64,000 nucleotides of DNA from Pseudomonadota bacterium (GCA_018241725.1 JAFEDI010000019.1:1-64000); one strand, 5' to 3'. Counted from the stretch's first letter, positions 17,241 to 28,690 are shown. Program-made: numbers and translations. Notes: generated from the sequence alone by a model not told the origin.

Positions 17241-18029
17241 AGCGGTTCCGTTGGATGAAAACGAGTAATCGCGAATTATAGCGTCTGAGGCGCCAGGACG
17301 CCCTGCCTGAACGTTGTCGCCTGCGCAATCGAGTACGGCGCTCAGCAAGCCGCGCATGCGCCGCCAATGGGACCCCTCCCAGAACACCCGCCCGCAGCCC
17401 TCGCAGCGGGTGAAGCGTTCGTGCTTCAGGCGAACCGATTCGGGCAGTTGCGACAGCACGTCGGCTTTCCGCACCGGATGCAGCGGCGCATTGCATTCCA
17501 GGCAACGGGAAAACGGCCGACAGGCCGGTGCCAACGGCAGCCGGGTAGCCAACTCGCGGAACTGCGCATCCGGCTCGAGCGCATGTACATAGCAGCCGCG
17601 GGCGATCGCCTTGTGCATCAACAGCGCCCGGTCGCGGGTCAGCACGATGCGCTGCTCATCCTTGGCGATAGCCGCGATTTCGGGATCGGCATAATCGTTG
17701 CGGAACAGGGTATCGAAGCCCGCCATGCGCAGGCGGTGGGCCAGTGCGCCGAGGTGGGCATCGGCGGTGAAGCGCAGCGCGCCTGGTTGCATCGTCGAGG
17801 CATCAGCCGGACACAACCGGACTTCCGCGCCCTCCTCCAGCCTGTCTTCCAGCGCGGCCGGCTTCCCACCCACCCGCACCATGCCGATTTCCGTATGCGG
17901 CACGCCAAGCGCTTCGACGGCATGCTTGAGCGTCGCAGTCGCAACCAGCTCGGCATCCAGCGGGCGCCCCCGCTGCGGCCTCGGCAGAAAGTCATTCAGC
18001 ACACCGAGAAAATGGAAGCGGACGTGCAT
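17241..18029 (-). CDS. Mut7-C RNase domain module, in frame with guaA
   Basis: This part of the 783-residue frame (18029-15678) encodes a ubiquitin-like N-terminal domain ([16 protein letters not shown]...[13 protein letters not shown]) and then a Mut7-C PIN-like RNase domain ([30 protein letters not shown]). It ends in a zinc knuckle (CLECNAPL ... [17 protein letters not shown]). Stand-alone proteins of this type are about 250 residues and normally end here. No stop codon separates it from guaA, so translation would give a fusion unless ribosomes stop or the gene has a sequencing error. The linker (about 27 residues) also contains the guaA promoter-like TATAAT. Confidence 0.75.
17275..17280 (-). 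promoter_or_regulatory. Candidate guaA -10 box (TATAAT)
   Basis: A perfect TATAAT on the minus strand ends 34 bp before the guaA GTG. No good -35 hexamer at 16-18 bp was found. It lies within the open frame that links Mut7-C to guaA. Confidence 0.4.
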
Positions 18030-18035
18030 GATGAC

Positions 18036-18734
18036 TCAGTCGTCCCGCAGATCCCGGGTCAGCGGTACGAAAGTGACGGTCAGCACGTTGCGGCTGGAGA
18101 TGCTGCCATCCACGTGTTTCTCGATGAGTTTCAACGTCTGGAAGGCATGGTTCAAGCCCACCGGAATGACCAACCGCGCACCGGGCTTGAGTTGCTCGAC
18201 CAGAGGCGGCGGCACGGTCGGCGCCGCCGCGGTGACGACGATTCCGTCGTAAGGTGCGTGCTCAGGCCAACCGTCATAGCCGTCGCCATGGCGGACCTCC
18301 ACGTTGGCGTAGCCAAGGCCGGCGAGGCGAGGCACCGCCTCCTGCGCCAGCGCCGCGATGATCTCCACGCTGAACACCTGCCCTGCCAATTCGGCCAGCA
18401 CGGCGGTCTGGTAACCCGAGCCGGTGCCGACCTCCAGGATCGTCTGCCCCGCACGCGGCGCGAGCAGTTCGGTCATCAACGCCACGATGAAGGGCTGCGA
18501 GATCGTCTGGCTGTGGCCGATACCCACCGGTCCGTTGCGGAAAGCCAAGTAGCGCACGTCCTCCGGCACGAAGGCTTCCCGTGGCACCGTCGCCATAGCG
18601 GCCAGCACGCGCGGGGCCAGCGCATCCAGCCCCGTCTCCCAACGGGTGGCCGCCAGTTCGTCTGCGATGTCCGCCAGCATCCGCGCCCGGCCACCCTTGC
18701 CGTAGTCATCCGGAAACCTGGGCATCCGCCGCAC
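18036..18734 (-). CDS. pcm: Protein-L-isoaspartate O-methyltransferase
   Basis: Pcm methylates isoaspartyl residues in damaged proteins using S-adenosylmethionine. The 232-residue protein has VPREAFVPEDVRYLAFRNGP near the N-terminus, the family signature GHSQTISQPFIVALMTELL, SAM motif I ILEVGTGSGYQTAVLA, then GDGYDGW and YDGIVVTAAAPTVP. All are typical of bacterial Pcm. It ends six bp before the Mut7-C start and is probably co-transcribed with it. The first Met in MRRMPRF is one option; the Met three residues later is another. Confidence 0.93.
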   Translation of the reverse strand: MRRMPRFPDDYGKGGRARMLADIADELAATRWETGLDALAPRVLAAMATVPREAFVPEDVRYLAFRNGPVGIGHSQTISQPFIVALMTELLAPRAGQTILEVGTGSGYQTAVLAELAGQVFSVEIIAALAQEAVPRLAGLGYANVEVRHGDGYDGWPEHAPYDGIVVTAAAPTVPPPLVEQLKPGARLVIPVGLNHAFQTLKLIEKHVDGSISSRNVLTVTFVPLTRDLRDD

Positions 18735-18883
18735 CTCCTGCCCGTATGTGGAAAAGATGCAATGCCGCCGTGGATCAGCACCGCCTGCCCCGGTAGACTA
18801 TCGGGTTACGCCAAAAGTTACGCCGAACGGCACAACAGGCACGATTTTCCATCGCCCGCAGACCGGGCGCGTTTTACAAAGAG

Positions 18884-21493
18884 TTGGGTAACAGATTGAC
18901 TACAAAAGAACAAACGGGCAGCCAGAAATCGCTCGAAGAGCTCCTGCAGGGCCACACCCCGATGATGCAGCAGTACATCCGCATCAAGTACGAGCACCCC
19001 AATACCCTCCTCTTCTACCGGATGGGCGATTTCTACGAGCTCTTCTTTGAAGACGCCGAGAAAGCCGCGCGGCTGATGGATATCACGCTGACCACCCGCG
19101 GCAGCTCCGCCGGCCAGCCGATCAAGATGGCTGGCGTGCCGCATCATGCGGTCGAGCAGTACCTGGCGCGGCTGGTGAAGCTGGGCGAGTCGGTGGTCAT
19201 CGCCGAGCAGGTTGGCGACCCGGGCGCCACCAAGGGGCCGATGGAGCGCGCGGTGTCGCGCATCGTCACGCCGGGCACGCTGACCGACGCGGCTCTTCTG
19301 GACGACAAGGCCGATGCGCCGTTGCTCGCCGTCAACCTGCACCGGGGTGTGCTGGGCATGGCCTGGCTCAACCTCGCCAACGGGGATTTCCGCGTGCTCG
19401 AATGCGATGCGCCGCAACTGGCCGCCCAGTTCGAGCGCCTGCGCCCCGCCGAAGTGCTGATCCCCGACGGCCTGCGCCTGCCGCTCCTGGAGAATCTGGC
19501 CCCCAGCTTGCGCCGCCTGGCCGACTGGCAGTTCGACGCGGAAACCGCGCGCCGCCTGCTCACCACCCATTTCGGCACCCGCGACCTGGCCGGCTTCGGT
19601 GCCGACGAGATGCCGGTGGCCCTGGCCGCCGCCGCCGCGCTGTTCGACTACGCCCGCGCCACCCAGCGCCAGGCCCTGGCCCACATCACCGCCCTCGTCG
19701 CCGAGCGGGACAGCGCCTACCTGCGTCTGGACGCCGCCACGCGGCGCAACCTGGAGCTCACCGAAACCCTGCGTGGCGAGGCAGCACCGACCCTGCTGTC
19801 GCTGCTCGACACCTGCGCGACCAGCATGGGCTCGCGCTGGCTGCGCCACGCACTGCACCACCCGCTGCGGGATCGCGCCGCGGCGGCCCACCGCCATGTG
19901 GCCGTCGGCGAGCTGGGCGAAGGCCCGGTGGAACCGGTGCGCCGCATCCTGCGCGGGGTGTCGGACGTGGAGCGAATCACCGCCCGCGTCGCGCTGCGCA
20001 GTGCCCGCCCGCGGGATCTGTCGGCGCTGCGCGACAGCCTCGGCCGCCTGGCCGAACTGCGCGCGGCCCTCGGCACACCGCAGGCGCCACTACTGGTGCA
20101 CATGCTCGACGAACTGGCCACGCCTGACGCAGCCCTCGACCTGCTGACTCGCGCGATCGCGCCGGAGCCGTCCACCGTGCTACGCGACGGCGGCGTGATC
20201 GCCGAAGGCTTCGATGCGGACCTGGACGAGCTGCGCGGCATCCAAACCAACTGCGGCGCCTTCCTGCTTGAGCTCGAAGCCCGTGAGCGCGAGCGCACCG
20301 GCATCGCCAACCTGAAGGTCGAGTTCAACCGGGTGCACGGTTTCTACATCGAAATCTCCGCAGCCAACGCCGCCAAGGGCGAACTGCCGGAAGACTACCG
20401 CCGCCGCCAGACCCTGAAGAATGCCGAACGCTTCATCACACCGGAGCTGAAGGCCTTCGAGGACAAGGCCCTGTCGGCCCAGGAACGCGCCCTCGCCCGC
20501 GAGAAGCTGTTGTACGAAGGCGTGCTGGACCAGCTCGCAGGCGACATTCCGCGCTTCCAGCGCATCGCCCGCGCCTGCGCGCTGCTCGACGGCCTGTCGG
20601 CCTTTGCCGAAGCAGCGGCGCGCTACAACTATGCGATGCCGGCGTTCAGCGAGCAGCCGGGCATCGAGATCGTCGGCGGCCGCCATCCGGTGGTCGAACG
20701 GCAGGTGGAGAACTTCATCGCCAACGACACCCGCCTCGACCCGACCCGCCGCATGCTGCTGATCACCGGCCCCAACATGGGCGGTAAATCGACGACCATG
20801 CGCCAGGTCGCGCTGATCGTGCTGCTCGCCCACGTGGGCTGCTTCGTGCCGGCGAGCGCGGCGCGCATCGGGCCCGTCGACGCGATCTTCACGCGCATCG
20901 GCGCCTCGGACGATCTGGCCTCCGGCCGCTCGACCTTCATGGTCGAGATGACCGAGGCGGCCGCCATCCTTCACGGCGCCACCGACCAGAGCCTGGTGCT
21001 GATGGACGAGATCGGCCGCGGCACCTCCACCTTCGACGGCGTCGCGCTGGCGGTCGCCATCGCCCGCCACCTGCTCGACAAGAACCGCTGCTGGACGCTG
21101 TTCGCCACCCACTATTTCGAGCTCACCCGCCTGGCCCAGGATTACCCGGAGTGCGCCAACGTGCACCTGGACGCCGTCGAGCACAACCACGGCATCGTCT
21201 TCCTGCATGCGCTGGAGGAAGGGCCAGCCAGCCAGAGCTACGGGATCGAGGTGGCCGCGCTGGCGGGCATTCCGTCGGCCGTGGTGCGCGACGCCAAGCG
21301 ACGCCTGCGCGCACTGGAAAATAGGGAGATCAGCGCCGGCCCGCAGGCCGACCTGTTCGCCAGCCTGCCGCCGGAAGAGCCCGAAACCACCGGGCATCCG
21401 GTGCTCGGCGCCTTGGCGAACATCGATCCGGACGCCCTGTCGCCGCGGGAAGCCCTCGAAGCCCTTTACGAACTCAAACGCCTGACCGCATGA
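18884..21493 (+). CDS. mutS: DNA mismatch repair ATPase MutS
   Basis: MutS recognises mismatches and starts methyl-independent or methyl-directed repair with MutL. The protein (~869 residues) has the mismatch-binding [11 protein letters not shown] segment, the connector and lever domains, the Walker [14 protein letters not shown] near residue 630, the Walker [17 protein letters not shown], and ATHYFELT. No ATG precedes the conserved HTPMMQQY, so the start must be TTG at 18884 or, with better spacing from AAAGAG, TTG at 18896. The stop overlaps the next gene by four nt. Confidence 0.95.
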   Translation: MGNRLTTKEQTGSQKSLEELLQGHTPMMQQYIRIKYEHPNTLLFYRMGDFYELFFEDAEKAARLMDITLTTRGSSAGQPIKMAGVPHHAVEQYLARLVKLGESVVIAEQVGDPGATKGPMERAVSRIVTPGTLTDAALLDDKADAPLLAVNLHRGVLGMAWLNLANGDFRVLECDAPQLAAQFERLRPAEVLIPDGLRLPLLENLAPSLRRLADWQFDAETARRLLTTHFGTRDLAGFGADEMPVALAAAAALFDYARATQRQALAHITALVAERDSAYLRLDAATRRNLELTETLRGEAAPTLLSLLDTCATSMGSRWLRHALHHPLRDRAAAAHRHVAVGELGEGPVEPVRRILRGVSDVERITARVALRSARPRDLSALRDSLGRLAELRAALGTPQAPLLVHMLDELATPDAALDLLTRAIAPEPSTVLRDGGVIAEGFDADLDELRGIQTNCGAFLLELEARERERTGIANLKVEFNRVHGFYIEISAANAAKGELPEDYRRRQTLKNAERFITPELKAFEDKALSAQERALAREKLLYEGVLDQLAGDIPRFQRIARACALLDGLSAFAEAAARYNYAMPAFSEQPGIEIVGGRHPVVERQVENFIANDTRLDPTRRMLLITGPNMGGKSTTMRQVALIVLLAHVGCFVPASAARIGPVDAIFTRIGASDDLASGRSTFMVEMTEAAAILHGATDQSLVLMDEIGRGTSTFDGVALAVAIARHLLDKNRCWTLFATHYFELTRLAQDYPECANVHLDAVEHNHGIVFLHALEEGPASQSYGIEVAALAGIPSAVVRDAKRRLRALENREISAGPQADLFASLPPEEPETTGHPVLGALANIDPDALSPREALEALYELKRLTA

Positions 21494-22455
21494 AGATCCT
21501 CGCCCTCGCCCTCGCCGGCTCTGCCGCGCTGTTTGCGCTATCGGCCTCCGCCACAGAGCCGTTCAGCTTCGGCCTGTTCGGCGATACGCCGTACAACCGC
21601 TTCGAGCGCCTCGCCCTGCCCGGCCTGATCGCCGAGATGAATGCCGAGCCGCTCAAGTTCGTGCTCCACGACGGGGACATCAAGAACGGCGGCGAGCGCT
21701 GCGACGACGCCTTGTTCGAAGACCGGCTGGCCCTGTTCCAGAGCAGCTTCCACCCGCTCGTCTTCGCCTTTGGCGACAACGAATGGACCGACTGCCACCG
21801 CAGCAGCAACGGCGGTTACGACCCGCTGGAGCGGCTCGCCACGCTGCGCCGGATGTTCTTTGCCGAACCAGGCCGGACACTGGGGCACAACCCGATGAAA
21901 GTGGAGTCCCAGGCGAGCATGCCCGAGCATGCGGCTTACCGCGAGAACCTGCGCTGGCAGATCGGCCCGGTACTATTCCTGTCCCTTAACGTACCGGGCA
22001 GCGAGAACAACTACGGCCGCGGCAGCCAGCCTAGTGATGAGTTCGTGCAACGCAGCGCGGCACTGAAAGCCTGGATTGCCGACGGCTTTGCGCTGGCCCG
22101 CAGCCGGGGCCTCGAAGGCGTCATGCTGGCGATGCAGGCCAACCCGGATATCGAAGAGTTCAGCCAGGGCAAGCCCAACAAGGGCTACCGGGCGCTGCTG
22201 GAGCAGATCCTCGCCGAGACGAAGCACTTTGCCGGCGAGGTCCTGCTGGTGCACGGCGACACGCACTTCCAGCGCATCGACAAACCTCTGCGCGATCCGG
22301 CCAGCGGGGAAGTGGTACAGAACTTCACCCGCCTGGAAACGTTCGGTTCCCCCTTCATGGGCTGGGTGAAGGTGGACGTGGAGCCGGGGCGGCTGCCCCT
22401 GTTCCGCTATACCGTGCTCCCTTACAGCCCGGCCCGGGCAGACAACGCCAACTGA
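21490..22455 (+). CDS. Exported metallophosphoesterase-like protein
   Basis: A 321-residue protein with a clear signal peptide ([21 protein letters not shown]). The mature part has [29 protein letters not shown] and [12 protein letters not shown], corresponding to the metal-binding GD, GDxxxxG, GDNE and GHxH-like motifs of calcineurin-type phosphoesterases. A periplasmic phosphatase is the likely role; substrate unknown. It overlaps mutS by ATGA, so it is translationally coupled, which is probably a convenience of spacing and not a repair function. Confidence 0.75.
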   Translation: MKILALALAGSAALFALSASATEPFSFGLFGDTPYNRFERLALPGLIAEMNAEPLKFVLHDGDIKNGGERCDDALFEDRLALFQSSFHPLVFAFGDNEWTDCHRSSNGGYDPLERLATLRRMFFAEPGRTLGHNPMKVESQASMPEHAAYRENLRWQIGPVLFLSLNVPGSENNYGRGSQPSDEFVQRSAALKAWIADGFALARSRGLEGVMLAMQANPDIEEFSQGKPNKGYRALLEQILAETKHFAGEVLLVHGDTHFQRIDKPLRDPASGEVVQNFTRLETFGSPFMGWVKVDVEPGRLPLFRYTVLPYSPARADNAN

Positions 22456-22461
22456 AATGCG

Positions 22462-22764
22462 TTAGCGCTGCTGCGGATTCATGCGCCCCATGACCAGTTC
22501 CAGCGCCCGCCGTACACTGTCGGCCGCCGCGTCGACGCCATCGGTCGCCGCGACTTCGCTGACCACGTGATAATGCAGCACCAACAAGCCGCGAAGCTTG
22601 CCCCAGGCAACCGGGTTCTCCGACGGGCACAGGCTCTGGTCGCCGCGTAGCACGGCCTCGGCGATGCCGGGCTCCAGCAGGCTGATGTCGCACAGCTGGG
22701 CCAGGCGGGCGATTTCCAGGTCGATGGACAGAAGTTCCGCGTCGTGGTTTTCGAAGGTGGCCAT
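22462..22764 (-). CDS. Hypothetical protein
   Basis: A 100-residue helical acidic protein (LSIDLEIARLAQLCDISLLEPGIAEAVL). It is convergent with the phosphoesterase gene and divergent from the spermidine-synthase-like gene. No motif identifies a role; conservation could not be tested. Confidence 0.55.
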   Translation of the reverse strand: MATFENHDAELLSIDLEIARLAQLCDISLLEPGIAEAVLRGDQSLCPSENPVAWGKLRGLLVLHYHVVSEVAATDGVDAAADSVRRALELVMGRMNPQQR

Positions 22765-22824
22765 GGTGTAAGGCTCCGCAATGATTTCCAGCCCATCTTA
22801 CCGCAGCGCAACAAACAAATCGTC

Positions 22825-23577
22825 ATGACCGTACCCATCGATATCAGCGAAGAATCCGGCGTCCGCTACCTGCATTTCGGCTCGGTGTGGGTGCAGGGCG
22901 CCATGCGCATCCGCAAACCGGACGCACTCGAACTCGAATACACCCGCGAGATGATGGCTGGCCTGCTGCTTCGGGCCGAACCCTGGCCGGAGCGGGTACT
23001 GCTGATCGGCCTCGGCGCCGGCTCCATCGCCAAGTTCATCCATCGCCACCTGCCCCAGGCACGCACGACCGTCGTCGAGATCGCGCCGGAAGTCCATGCG
23101 GTGGCCAGCCAGTATTTCCGCCTGCCGCCCGAGGACGAGCGCCTGCAGGTGTTGATCGGCGACGGCGCCCATTTCGTCGCCAACGACGACAGCCAGTGGG
23201 ACCTGATCGTCGTGGATGGCTTCGATCGCAATGCCCGCGCCGGCGAACTCGCCAGCCAGGCCTTCTATGAAGCCTGCAAAGCGCGGCTGTCACCCAACGG
23301 CCTGTTGAGCGCCAACCTGTTCGGGCAGATCCGCGGCTTCAAGACCCAGCTCAAGCGCCTGGGCGAAGCCTTCGACGGGCGCATGTTCGCGCTGCCGCCC
23401 TGCCCCAGCGGCAACGTGGTGGCCTTCGCCCACGGCGGCAACCCGGTGGATACCACCCTGGCCGCATTCAGTGAGCGCGTCGCCGAAATCAAGGCGACCA
23501 GCGGCCTCGACCTCAAGCCAACCTTCAAACGGCTGGAGAAGTCGGGACAGCTGCCGGATGGCCGGATCACCTTCTGA
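22825..23577 (+). CDS. Spermidine synthase-like methyltransferase-fold protein
   Basis: A 250-residue Rossmann-fold protein related to Spe[19 protein letters not shown] (the nucleotide-binding glycine loop), [12 protein letters not shown] with the acidic residue at the end of strand 2, IGDGAHFV and DLIVVDGFD. It is shorter than catalytic spermidine synthases and lacks an obvious N-terminal tetramerisation domain. Such proteins in proteobacteria are usually annotated only as synthase-like. ATG at 22825 is chosen over an upstream in-frame Met, which would run into the divergent gene. It shares TGATG with the next gene. Confidence 0.75.
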   Translation: MTVPIDISEESGVRYLHFGSVWVQGAMRIRKPDALELEYTREMMAGLLLRAEPWPERVLLIGLGAGSIAKFIHRHLPQARTTVVEIAPEVHAVASQYFRLPPEDERLQVLIGDGAHFVANDDSQWDLIVVDGFDRNARAGELASQAFYEACKARLSPNGLLSANLFGQIRGFKTQLKRLGEAFDGRMFALPPCPSGNVVAFAHGGNPVDTTLAAFSERVAEIKATSGLDLKPTFKRLEKSGQLPDGRITF

Positions 23578-24683
23578 TGGAGCGCGTGGACTGCGTGGTG
23601 ATCGGCGCCGGCGTCGTCGGCTTGGCCTGCGCCCGCGCCCTGGCCCAGGCCGGCCGCGAAGTGCTGATCCTCGAAGCTACGGAGCGTTTCGGCAGCGGCA
23701 TCTCCAGCCGCTCCAGCGAGGTGATCCACGCCGGTCTCTACTATCCGACGAACTCCTGGCGCGCACGCCTGTGCGTCACAGGCCGCCAGGCCTTGTACGC
23801 CTACTGCGCCGAGCGTCCCATTCCCCACCGCCGCACCGGCAAGCTGCTGGTGGCGACGGACTACGCCCAGCTGCCGCAGCTGGATGCCATTGCGAGCCGT
23901 GCCGCGGCCAACGGCGTGACGGGCCTGCGCCGGCTGCACGCCGACGAGGCCATCGCGCTCGAACCGCAACTGCGCTGCGTCGGCGCATTGCTGTCGCCGG
24001 ACACCGGCATCATCGACAGCCACGCGCTGATGCTGTCCCTGCTCGGCGACGCGGAAGCGGCCGGCGCCACGCTGGTGACGCACAGCCCGGTGCTGCGCGG
24101 CGAGCGCAACGGGGATGGTTTTGTGCTTGAGGTGGGCGGCAATGCGGGGATGAAGTTGCGGGCCCGCAGCGTCGTCAATGCCGCCGGCCTGGGCGCAATA
24201 CCGCTTGCCCGCCGCTTTGATGGTCTGGAAGCAGCCCGCCTGCCGAAGGCTCACTTCGCCAAGGGCAATTACTTCATGCTGCAAGGCAAGGCCCCGTTCC
24301 GCCACCTGATCTACCCGATCCCGGAGGCCGCCGGGCTGGGCGTACACCTGACGCTGGACCTGGGCGGCCAGGCCCGCTTCGGCCCCGACGTAGAATGGAT
24401 CGATGCGCCGGACTACGGCGTGACACCGACCCGTGCGGAATCCTTCTACCCTGCCGTGCGCCGCTACTGGCCGGCCCTGCAGGATGGCGCGCTACAGCCC
24501 GCCTATGCAGGCGTGCGACCGAAGATCCACGGCCCCGAAGAGGCCGCCGCCGATTTCATGCTGCTCGGCCCGCGGGAACTCGGCGCGCCCGGCCTCGTCG
24601 AGCTGTTCGGCATCGAATCGCCGGGCCTCACGAGTTGCCTGGCGCTGGCGGATGCGGTGCTGGCCGCGCTGAACCAGCACTGA
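23577..24683 (+). CDS. FAD-dependent oxidoreductase, L-2-hydroxyglutarate dehydrogenase-like
   Basis: A 368-residue DAO-family flavoprotein. The N-terminal dinucleotide-binding motif is [19 protein letters not shown], then [15 protein letters not shown], a signature shared with L-2-hydroxyglutarate oxidase (LhgO/LhgD). Later come [10 protein letters not shown] and a C-terminal FAD-contacting [17 protein letters not shown]. It probably oxidises a 2-hydroxy acid and passes electrons to quinone or oxygen. Substrate is inferred from the family. It overlaps the upstream gene by one base. Confidence 0.8.
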   Translation: MERVDCVVIGAGVVGLACARALAQAGREVLILEATERFGSGISSRSSEVIHAGLYYPTNSWRARLCVTGRQALYAYCAERPIPHRRTGKLLVATDYAQLPQLDAIASRAAANGVTGLRRLHADEAIALEPQLRCVGALLSPDTGIIDSHALMLSLLGDAEAAGATLVTHSPVLRGERNGDGFVLEVGGNAGMKLRARSVVNAAGLGAIPLARRFDGLEAARLPKAHFAKGNYFMLQGKAPFRHLIYPIPEAAGLGVHLTLDLGGQARFGPDVEWIDAPDYGVTPTRAESFYPAVRRYWPALQDGALQPAYAGVRPKIHGPEEAAADFMLLGPRELGAPGLVELFGIESPGLTSCLALADAVLAALNQH

Positions 24684-24764
24684 GCACCCTCAGGGCCGGG
24701 CTGCGCCCAGCCCGCCTCCCGCGTGGGCGAAGAAACCCGGGATAACCCGACGTCTCCTCGAGTT

Positions 24765-25490
24765 TCAGGCCGCGGGCGCCTCGGCCGGCGCCGGCGGCAG
24801 CCACAGGCACTTGCCCTTGTTGGCCTTGGCAATCTCGCCGAGCACCTTGTCATGGCCTTCGAGCTCTTCCGGCGTTGCCCGCAGCACCTGCAGCGGCGGG
24901 CGCTCGATGGGCCCACCGGCATCTCCGTCGTCCGTCTGGGCAGCCGGTTCGTCGAGCATCATGATCAGGCTCTCCTGACCACGGGTCATGGCCAGGTACA
25001 CGTCGGCGAGCAGCTCCGCATCGAGCAAGGCACCGTGCAGCGTCCGGTGCGTGTTGTCGATCTCGTAGAGGCTGCACAGTGCGTTCAGCGATGCCTTCTT
25101 GCCGGGGTTCTGCTCCTTCGCCAGCTTGAGGGTATCGATCACGCTCGGGCAGATCGCCGTAAGCAGGGGCCGGCGCAGCAGGCTCAGCTCATGGTTCAGG
25201 AAGCCCACGTCGAAGGACGCGTTGTGGATGACCAGCTCGCCATCGGCGACGAATTCCTCGAACTCGGCAACGATGTCCTTGAACAGCGGCTTGTCCACCA
25301 GGAATTCGTTGGTGATGCCGTGCACCGCGATCGCGCCCGCATCGATCTCCCGCTGCGGGTTGATGAACACGTGATAGTGGCGGCCGGTCAGCTTGCGGTC
25401 GATCAGCTCCACACAACCGATTTCGATCACCCGGTCACCGTTCTTCCAGTCCAGGCCGGTGGTTTCCGTATCGAGAACGATCTGCCTCAT
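24765..25490 (-). CDS. dnaQ: DNA polymerase III epsilon subunit (3'-5' proofreading exonuclease)
   Basis: The 241-residue protein opens [15 protein letters not shown] (ExoI motif DTE), continues with [16 protein letters not shown] (ExoII) and ends its exonuclease domain with [17 protein letters not shown] (ExoIII, His and Asp). The C-terminal tail, which carries the site for the alpha subunit in E. coli, is Pro/Ala-rich. ATG at 25490 overlaps the rnhA stop by four nt, the familiar rnhA-dnaQ pairing, here in the same direction and probably one transcript. Confidence 0.95.
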   Translation of the reverse strand: MRQIVLDTETTGLDWKNGDRVIEIGCVELIDRKLTGRHYHVFINPQREIDAGAIAVHGITNEFLVDKPLFKDIVAEFEEFVADGELVIHNASFDVGFLNHELSLLRRPLLTAICPSVIDTLKLAKEQNPGKKASLNALCSLYEIDNTHRTLHGALLDAELLADVYLAMTRGQESLIMMLDEPAAQTDDGDAGGPIERPPLQVLRATPEELEGHDKVLGEIAKANKGKCLWLPPAPAEAPAA

Positions 25491-25957
25491 GCTGCTGCTC
25501 CTGTATCCACTATCTTTCCAGTCTTTCGCACCGCCTCGACGCCGCGCCGGGCCAGAGCATCGGCCCGTTCGTTCTCCGGGTGGCCGGCGTGGCCCTTGAC
25601 CCACAGCCAGCGCAGCTGGTGGCGGGCGGCCTCGCTGTCGAGGGCGCGCCACAGGTCTTCATTCTTGACCGGCTCTTTGGAGGCGGTCTTCCAGCCCCGC
25701 GCCTTCCAGCCGTGGATCCACTCGGAGATGCCCTTCTGCACATACTGGGAGTCCGTATAGATCTTCGCCGCAACCGGGCGCTTGAGCGCCTGCAGGGCGC
25801 GGATCACCGCCAGCAGCTCCATCCGGTTGTTGGTGGTGGCGGGCTCGCCGCCCCATAGCTCCTTCTCGTGGGGACCGGCGCGCAGGATCGCGCCCCAGCC
25901 GCCCGGGCCCGGATTGCCCGAGCAGGCGCCGTCCGTATAAATATCAATCTCGTCCAA
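25487..25957 (-). CDS. rnhA: Ribonuclease HI
   Basis: RNase HI removes RNA from RNA-DNA hybrids. The 156-residue protein has [18 protein letters not shown] with the first catalytic Asp, [13 protein letters not shown] (Glu), [10 protein letters not shown] (Asp) and [15 protein letters not shown] (His and Asp). TTG at 25957 gives the standard RNase HI length; the frame continues upstream but would overlap the methyltransferase gene much more. Confidence 0.95.
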   Translation of the reverse strand: MDEIDIYTDGACSGNPGPGGWGAILRAGPHEKELWGGEPATTNNRMELLAVIRALQALKRPVAAKIYTDSQYVQKGISEWIHGWKARGWKTASKEPVKNEDLWRALDSEAARHQLRWLWVKGHAGHPENERADALARRGVEAVRKTGKIVDTGAAA

Positions 25958-26714
25958 AATCTTTCTCGACCAGGGTTTTCTGCGAGCCCTCCCGACGAGG
26001 GCCCGCTTTCTGAATGAGGGGCGCCAGCGCACGCGATGCTGCCTTGCGCTCCCACTTTGGCATGATCAGCCGCATGCCCTGCACCCGCTTGATGGCGTGG
26101 ATGATGTACACCCCGCCACCAATCGGCCACCAGCGGTCGCCTGCACCATCCATGAAGGCCAGGCGCTCAATCCATTTCTCCTGCTCCATCGCCGGCACGA
26201 AACAGCCCGAGGCCTGGCAATTGGCCTCGAAACTGAGCAAGGCCAGCCAGTCCTTGATGCGCCGCAGGGAGAGGTACTGCCCATGCCATGGGTAGGCACA
26301 GGTCTCCCTGACCAGCAGGCGCTTCATGCCGAACAGGCTGAGTGGATTGAAACCGGCGATCACCACATGCCCTTCCGGCACCAGTACCCGCTCCACCTCC
26401 CGCAGCACCTGGTGCGGGTTGGCGGCGAACTCCAATACATGCGGGAGCACGACCAGATCCAGGCTGCCTGCGGCAAAGGGCAGCGCCGCATAATCGAGCT
26501 CCACCTGCACCTCGCCCGCCCCGGCGCGGAAACGGAAAGGCATCCGGTTGGCCTGCAGCAGATCGAATTCAGGCAGTCCCAGTTGCACCGCGTGGTAGCC
26601 GAAGATGTCCGCCACCAGCATGTCGAAACGCGCCTTCTCCCACGCCATCACGTAGCGTCCCAGCGGGGTCTCGAGCCACGCGTGCAGCCCGGGGAAGGAT
26701 TCGGGAGGGGACAT
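25944..26714 (-). CDS. Class I SAM-dependent methyltransferase
   Basis: A 256-residue protein of the type found upstream of rnhA in many betaproteobacteria. It has a degenerate SAM site, [39 protein letters not shown], which is the motif III/IV region of methyltransferase-11 proteins. The N-terminal glycine loop is poorly conserved ([14 protein letters not shown]), so catalytic activity is not certain. It overlaps rnhA by 14 nt and is divergent from gloB with a 36-bp gap. Confidence 0.75.
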   Translation of the reverse strand: MSPPESFPGLHAWLETPLGRYVMAWEKARFDMLVADIFGYHAVQLGLPEFDLLQANRMPFRFRAGAGEVQVELDYAALPFAAGSLDLVVLPHVLEFAANPHQVLREVERVLVPEGHVVIAGFNPLSLFGMKRLLVRETCAYPWHGQYLSLRRIKDWLALLSFEANCQASGCFVPAMEQEKWIERLAFMDGAGDRWWPIGGGVYIIHAIKRVQGMRLIMPKWERKAASRALAPLIQKAGPRREGSQKTLVEKDFGRD

Positions 26715-26750
26715 TATCGGATGCGGACCTGGAACGACTACAATGACCGG

Positions 26751-27512
26751 ATGCAGATTATCCCTCTTCCCGCGTTCCGCGATAACTATATCTGGGTCCT
26801 TCGCACCGAGAGTCACGCCGTCGTCGTGGACCCGGGCGACGCCGAGCCGGTGCTCCGCTACTTGGCTGACGAAGGCCTGAGCCTCGAAGCCATCCTCGTC
26901 ACCCACCACCATTCCGACCACGTCGGCGGCCTGCCGGCACTGCTCGCCGCTTCGCCGGTGCCCGTGTATGGGCCGGCGCGGGAGAGCATCGCCGGCATCA
27001 GTCATCCGGTGGCAGAAGGAGGAGAAATCCGCCTGCCGGGCATCGGTGCGTCCTTCAAGGTACTGGACATTCCGGGTCACACCGCTGGCCACGTGGGCTA
27101 TTACGGTGAAGGTGCCCTGCTCTGCGGCGACACGCTCTTCGCCGCGGGCTGCGGACGGCTCTTCGAAGGCACGCCGGCCCAGATGTACGCCTCCCTCAAC
27201 AAGCTGGCCGCCTTGCCGGGCGACACGCGGGTCTATTGCACCCACGAGTACACGCTGTCGAACCTGGCTTTTGCAGCGGCCGTCGAACCGGGCAATACGG
27301 CCGTCACCGCACGCATCGCCGCCAGTCAGGCACTGCGTGCAGCAGATCAGCCTACCGTTCCTTTCCTGCTGGCCGGCGAGTTCGACACCAACCCCTTCCT
27401 GCGCAGCGACGCACCGGCAGTCATCCGCCAGGCCGAAGCTCAAGCCGGACACGCCCTCACGACGCCGGTCGAGGTTTTCGCGGCGATCCGGGAATGGAAG
27501 AACCGCTTTTAG
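26751..27512 (+). CDS. gloB: Hydroxyacylglutathione hydrolase (glyoxalase II)
   Basis: GloB hydrolyses S-lactoylglutathione to lactate and glutathione, the second step of methylglyoxal detoxification. The 253-residue protein carries the metallo-beta-lactamase motif THHHSDHVGG, then DIPGHTAGHVGYY, LLCGDTLFAAGCGRLFEGT and CTHEYTLSNLAFA, all conserved in glyoxalase II. The length fits the family. Confidence 0.95.
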   Translation: MQIIPLPAFRDNYIWVLRTESHAVVVDPGDAEPVLRYLADEGLSLEAILVTHHHSDHVGGLPALLAASPVPVYGPARESIAGISHPVAEGGEIRLPGIGASFKVLDIPGHTAGHVGYYGEGALLCGDTLFAAGCGRLFEGTPAQMYASLNKLAALPGDTRVYCTHEYTLSNLAFAAAVEPGNTAVTARIAASQALRAADQPTVPFLLAGEFDTNPFLRSDAPAVIRQAEAQAGHALTTPVEVFAAIREWKNRF

Positions 27513-27520
27513 GCGTCAGC

Positions 27521-28477
27521 CTACGGTAGTGTGACGGCCGCCGCCGCGGCGATACGATTCCGCCCGCTCTGCTTGGCCTGGTAAAGCGCGTCGTCGGCGG
27601 CCTTGACCAGCATCGCCGAGTTGATATCGCCGCGCCCGGGCACCACCGACGCAGCGCCGATGCTGATGGTCACCACGGAGTTTGCACGGGAATAGCGGTG
27701 GGTGATGGCCAGGCCTTCCACCGAAGACCGCATGGCTTCTGCAACCTGCAGCGCACCAGCAATGTCGGTGTCCGGCAGGATCACCGCGAACTCCTCGCCG
27801 CCATAACGGGCCACCAGGTCGGCCGGGCGGCGCAGGCTGCCTTTCAGCATGCGAGCCACCGCCTTCAGACATTCGTCGCCCACCTGATGCCCGTAGCCGT
27901 CGTTGAACTGCTTGAAGAAATCCACGTCGCAGAACAGCAGCGCCAGCGGACGCCCCTGCCGACAGGCACGGCGCCATTCGGACTGCAGCGTGTCGTCGAA
28001 CTGGCGGCGGTTCGGAATGGCGGTCAGGCCATCGAGGGACGACAGCCGGGTGAGCTCCTGGTTAGCCTCGTCCAGCTTACGGGTCAGTACCAACAGCGAA
28101 TAACGCATCTGGGCGATGCGCTGCATGGCCCGCACCTTGGCCGCCAGCACGGTTTCCGACACCGGCTTGATCAAGTAGTCGTCACCGCCGACGGCAATCC
28201 CCTTTTCCAGGTCTTCGTCGCTGGTACGGGCGGTCAGGAACAGGATCGGCGTCCATTCGCCGGCTTGCTCCAGCTGGCGGATACGCCGTGCCACCTCGAA
28301 ACCGTCCATGCCCGGCATGATGATATCGAGCAGAACGAGGTCCGGACGTTCCTGCTTGAACATCTCGATGCCCTTCTCGCCATTGCGCGCGACGATGGGC
28401 TCGATCCCGATCTTGCGCAGTTGATGGGACACCAGCGTCGCACTGGTCAGGGTATCCTCGATCAACAACGCTTTCAC
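27521..28477 (-). CDS. PleD-like response regulator diguanylate cyclase
   Basis: A 318-residue cytoplasmic protein: an N-terminal receiver domain with the acidic pair E7/D8, phosphoacceptor D51 in LLDIIMPGMDGF and Lys in DDYLIKP, then a GGDEF domain with an intact active site GGEEF and an upstream RxxD inhibitory site (RPADLVARYGGEEF). It should make cyclic di-GMP when phosphorylated and be product-inhibited. No histidine kinase is adjacent. It is divergent from mltD with a 213-bp gap. Confidence 0.92.
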   Translation of the reverse strand: MKALLIEDTLTSATLVSHQLRKIGIEPIVARNGEKGIEMFKQERPDLVLLDIIMPGMDGFEVARRIRQLEQAGEWTPILFLTARTSDEDLEKGIAVGGDDYLIKPVSETVLAAKVRAMQRIAQMRYSLLVLTRKLDEANQELTRLSSLDGLTAIPNRRQFDDTLQSEWRRACRQGRPLALLFCDVDFFKQFNDGYGHQVGDECLKAVARMLKGSLRRPADLVARYGGEEFAVILPDTDIAGALQVAEAMRSSVEGLAITHRYSRANSVVTISIGAASVVPGRGDINSAMLVKAADDALYQAKQSGRNRIAAAAAVTLP

Positions 28478-28690
28478 TGAACGCTCTCGGACTATAAGTT
28501 GGGAATCAAGTCGAAAAGGAGCCGGGCACGGTTCCTTGCAGGCGGATTGTGCCCTAAATGGGCTGGCAATGGCGTTCCCCCAACCCTACAGTGCGCAAGG
28601 ATTTGTTGCGGAATGGCGCGGCGCGCGGTTTGACCCCCTTACGCACCGACAGCTAGAATCCCGCCTTTGTTTTTTGCGCGACGAATCCTG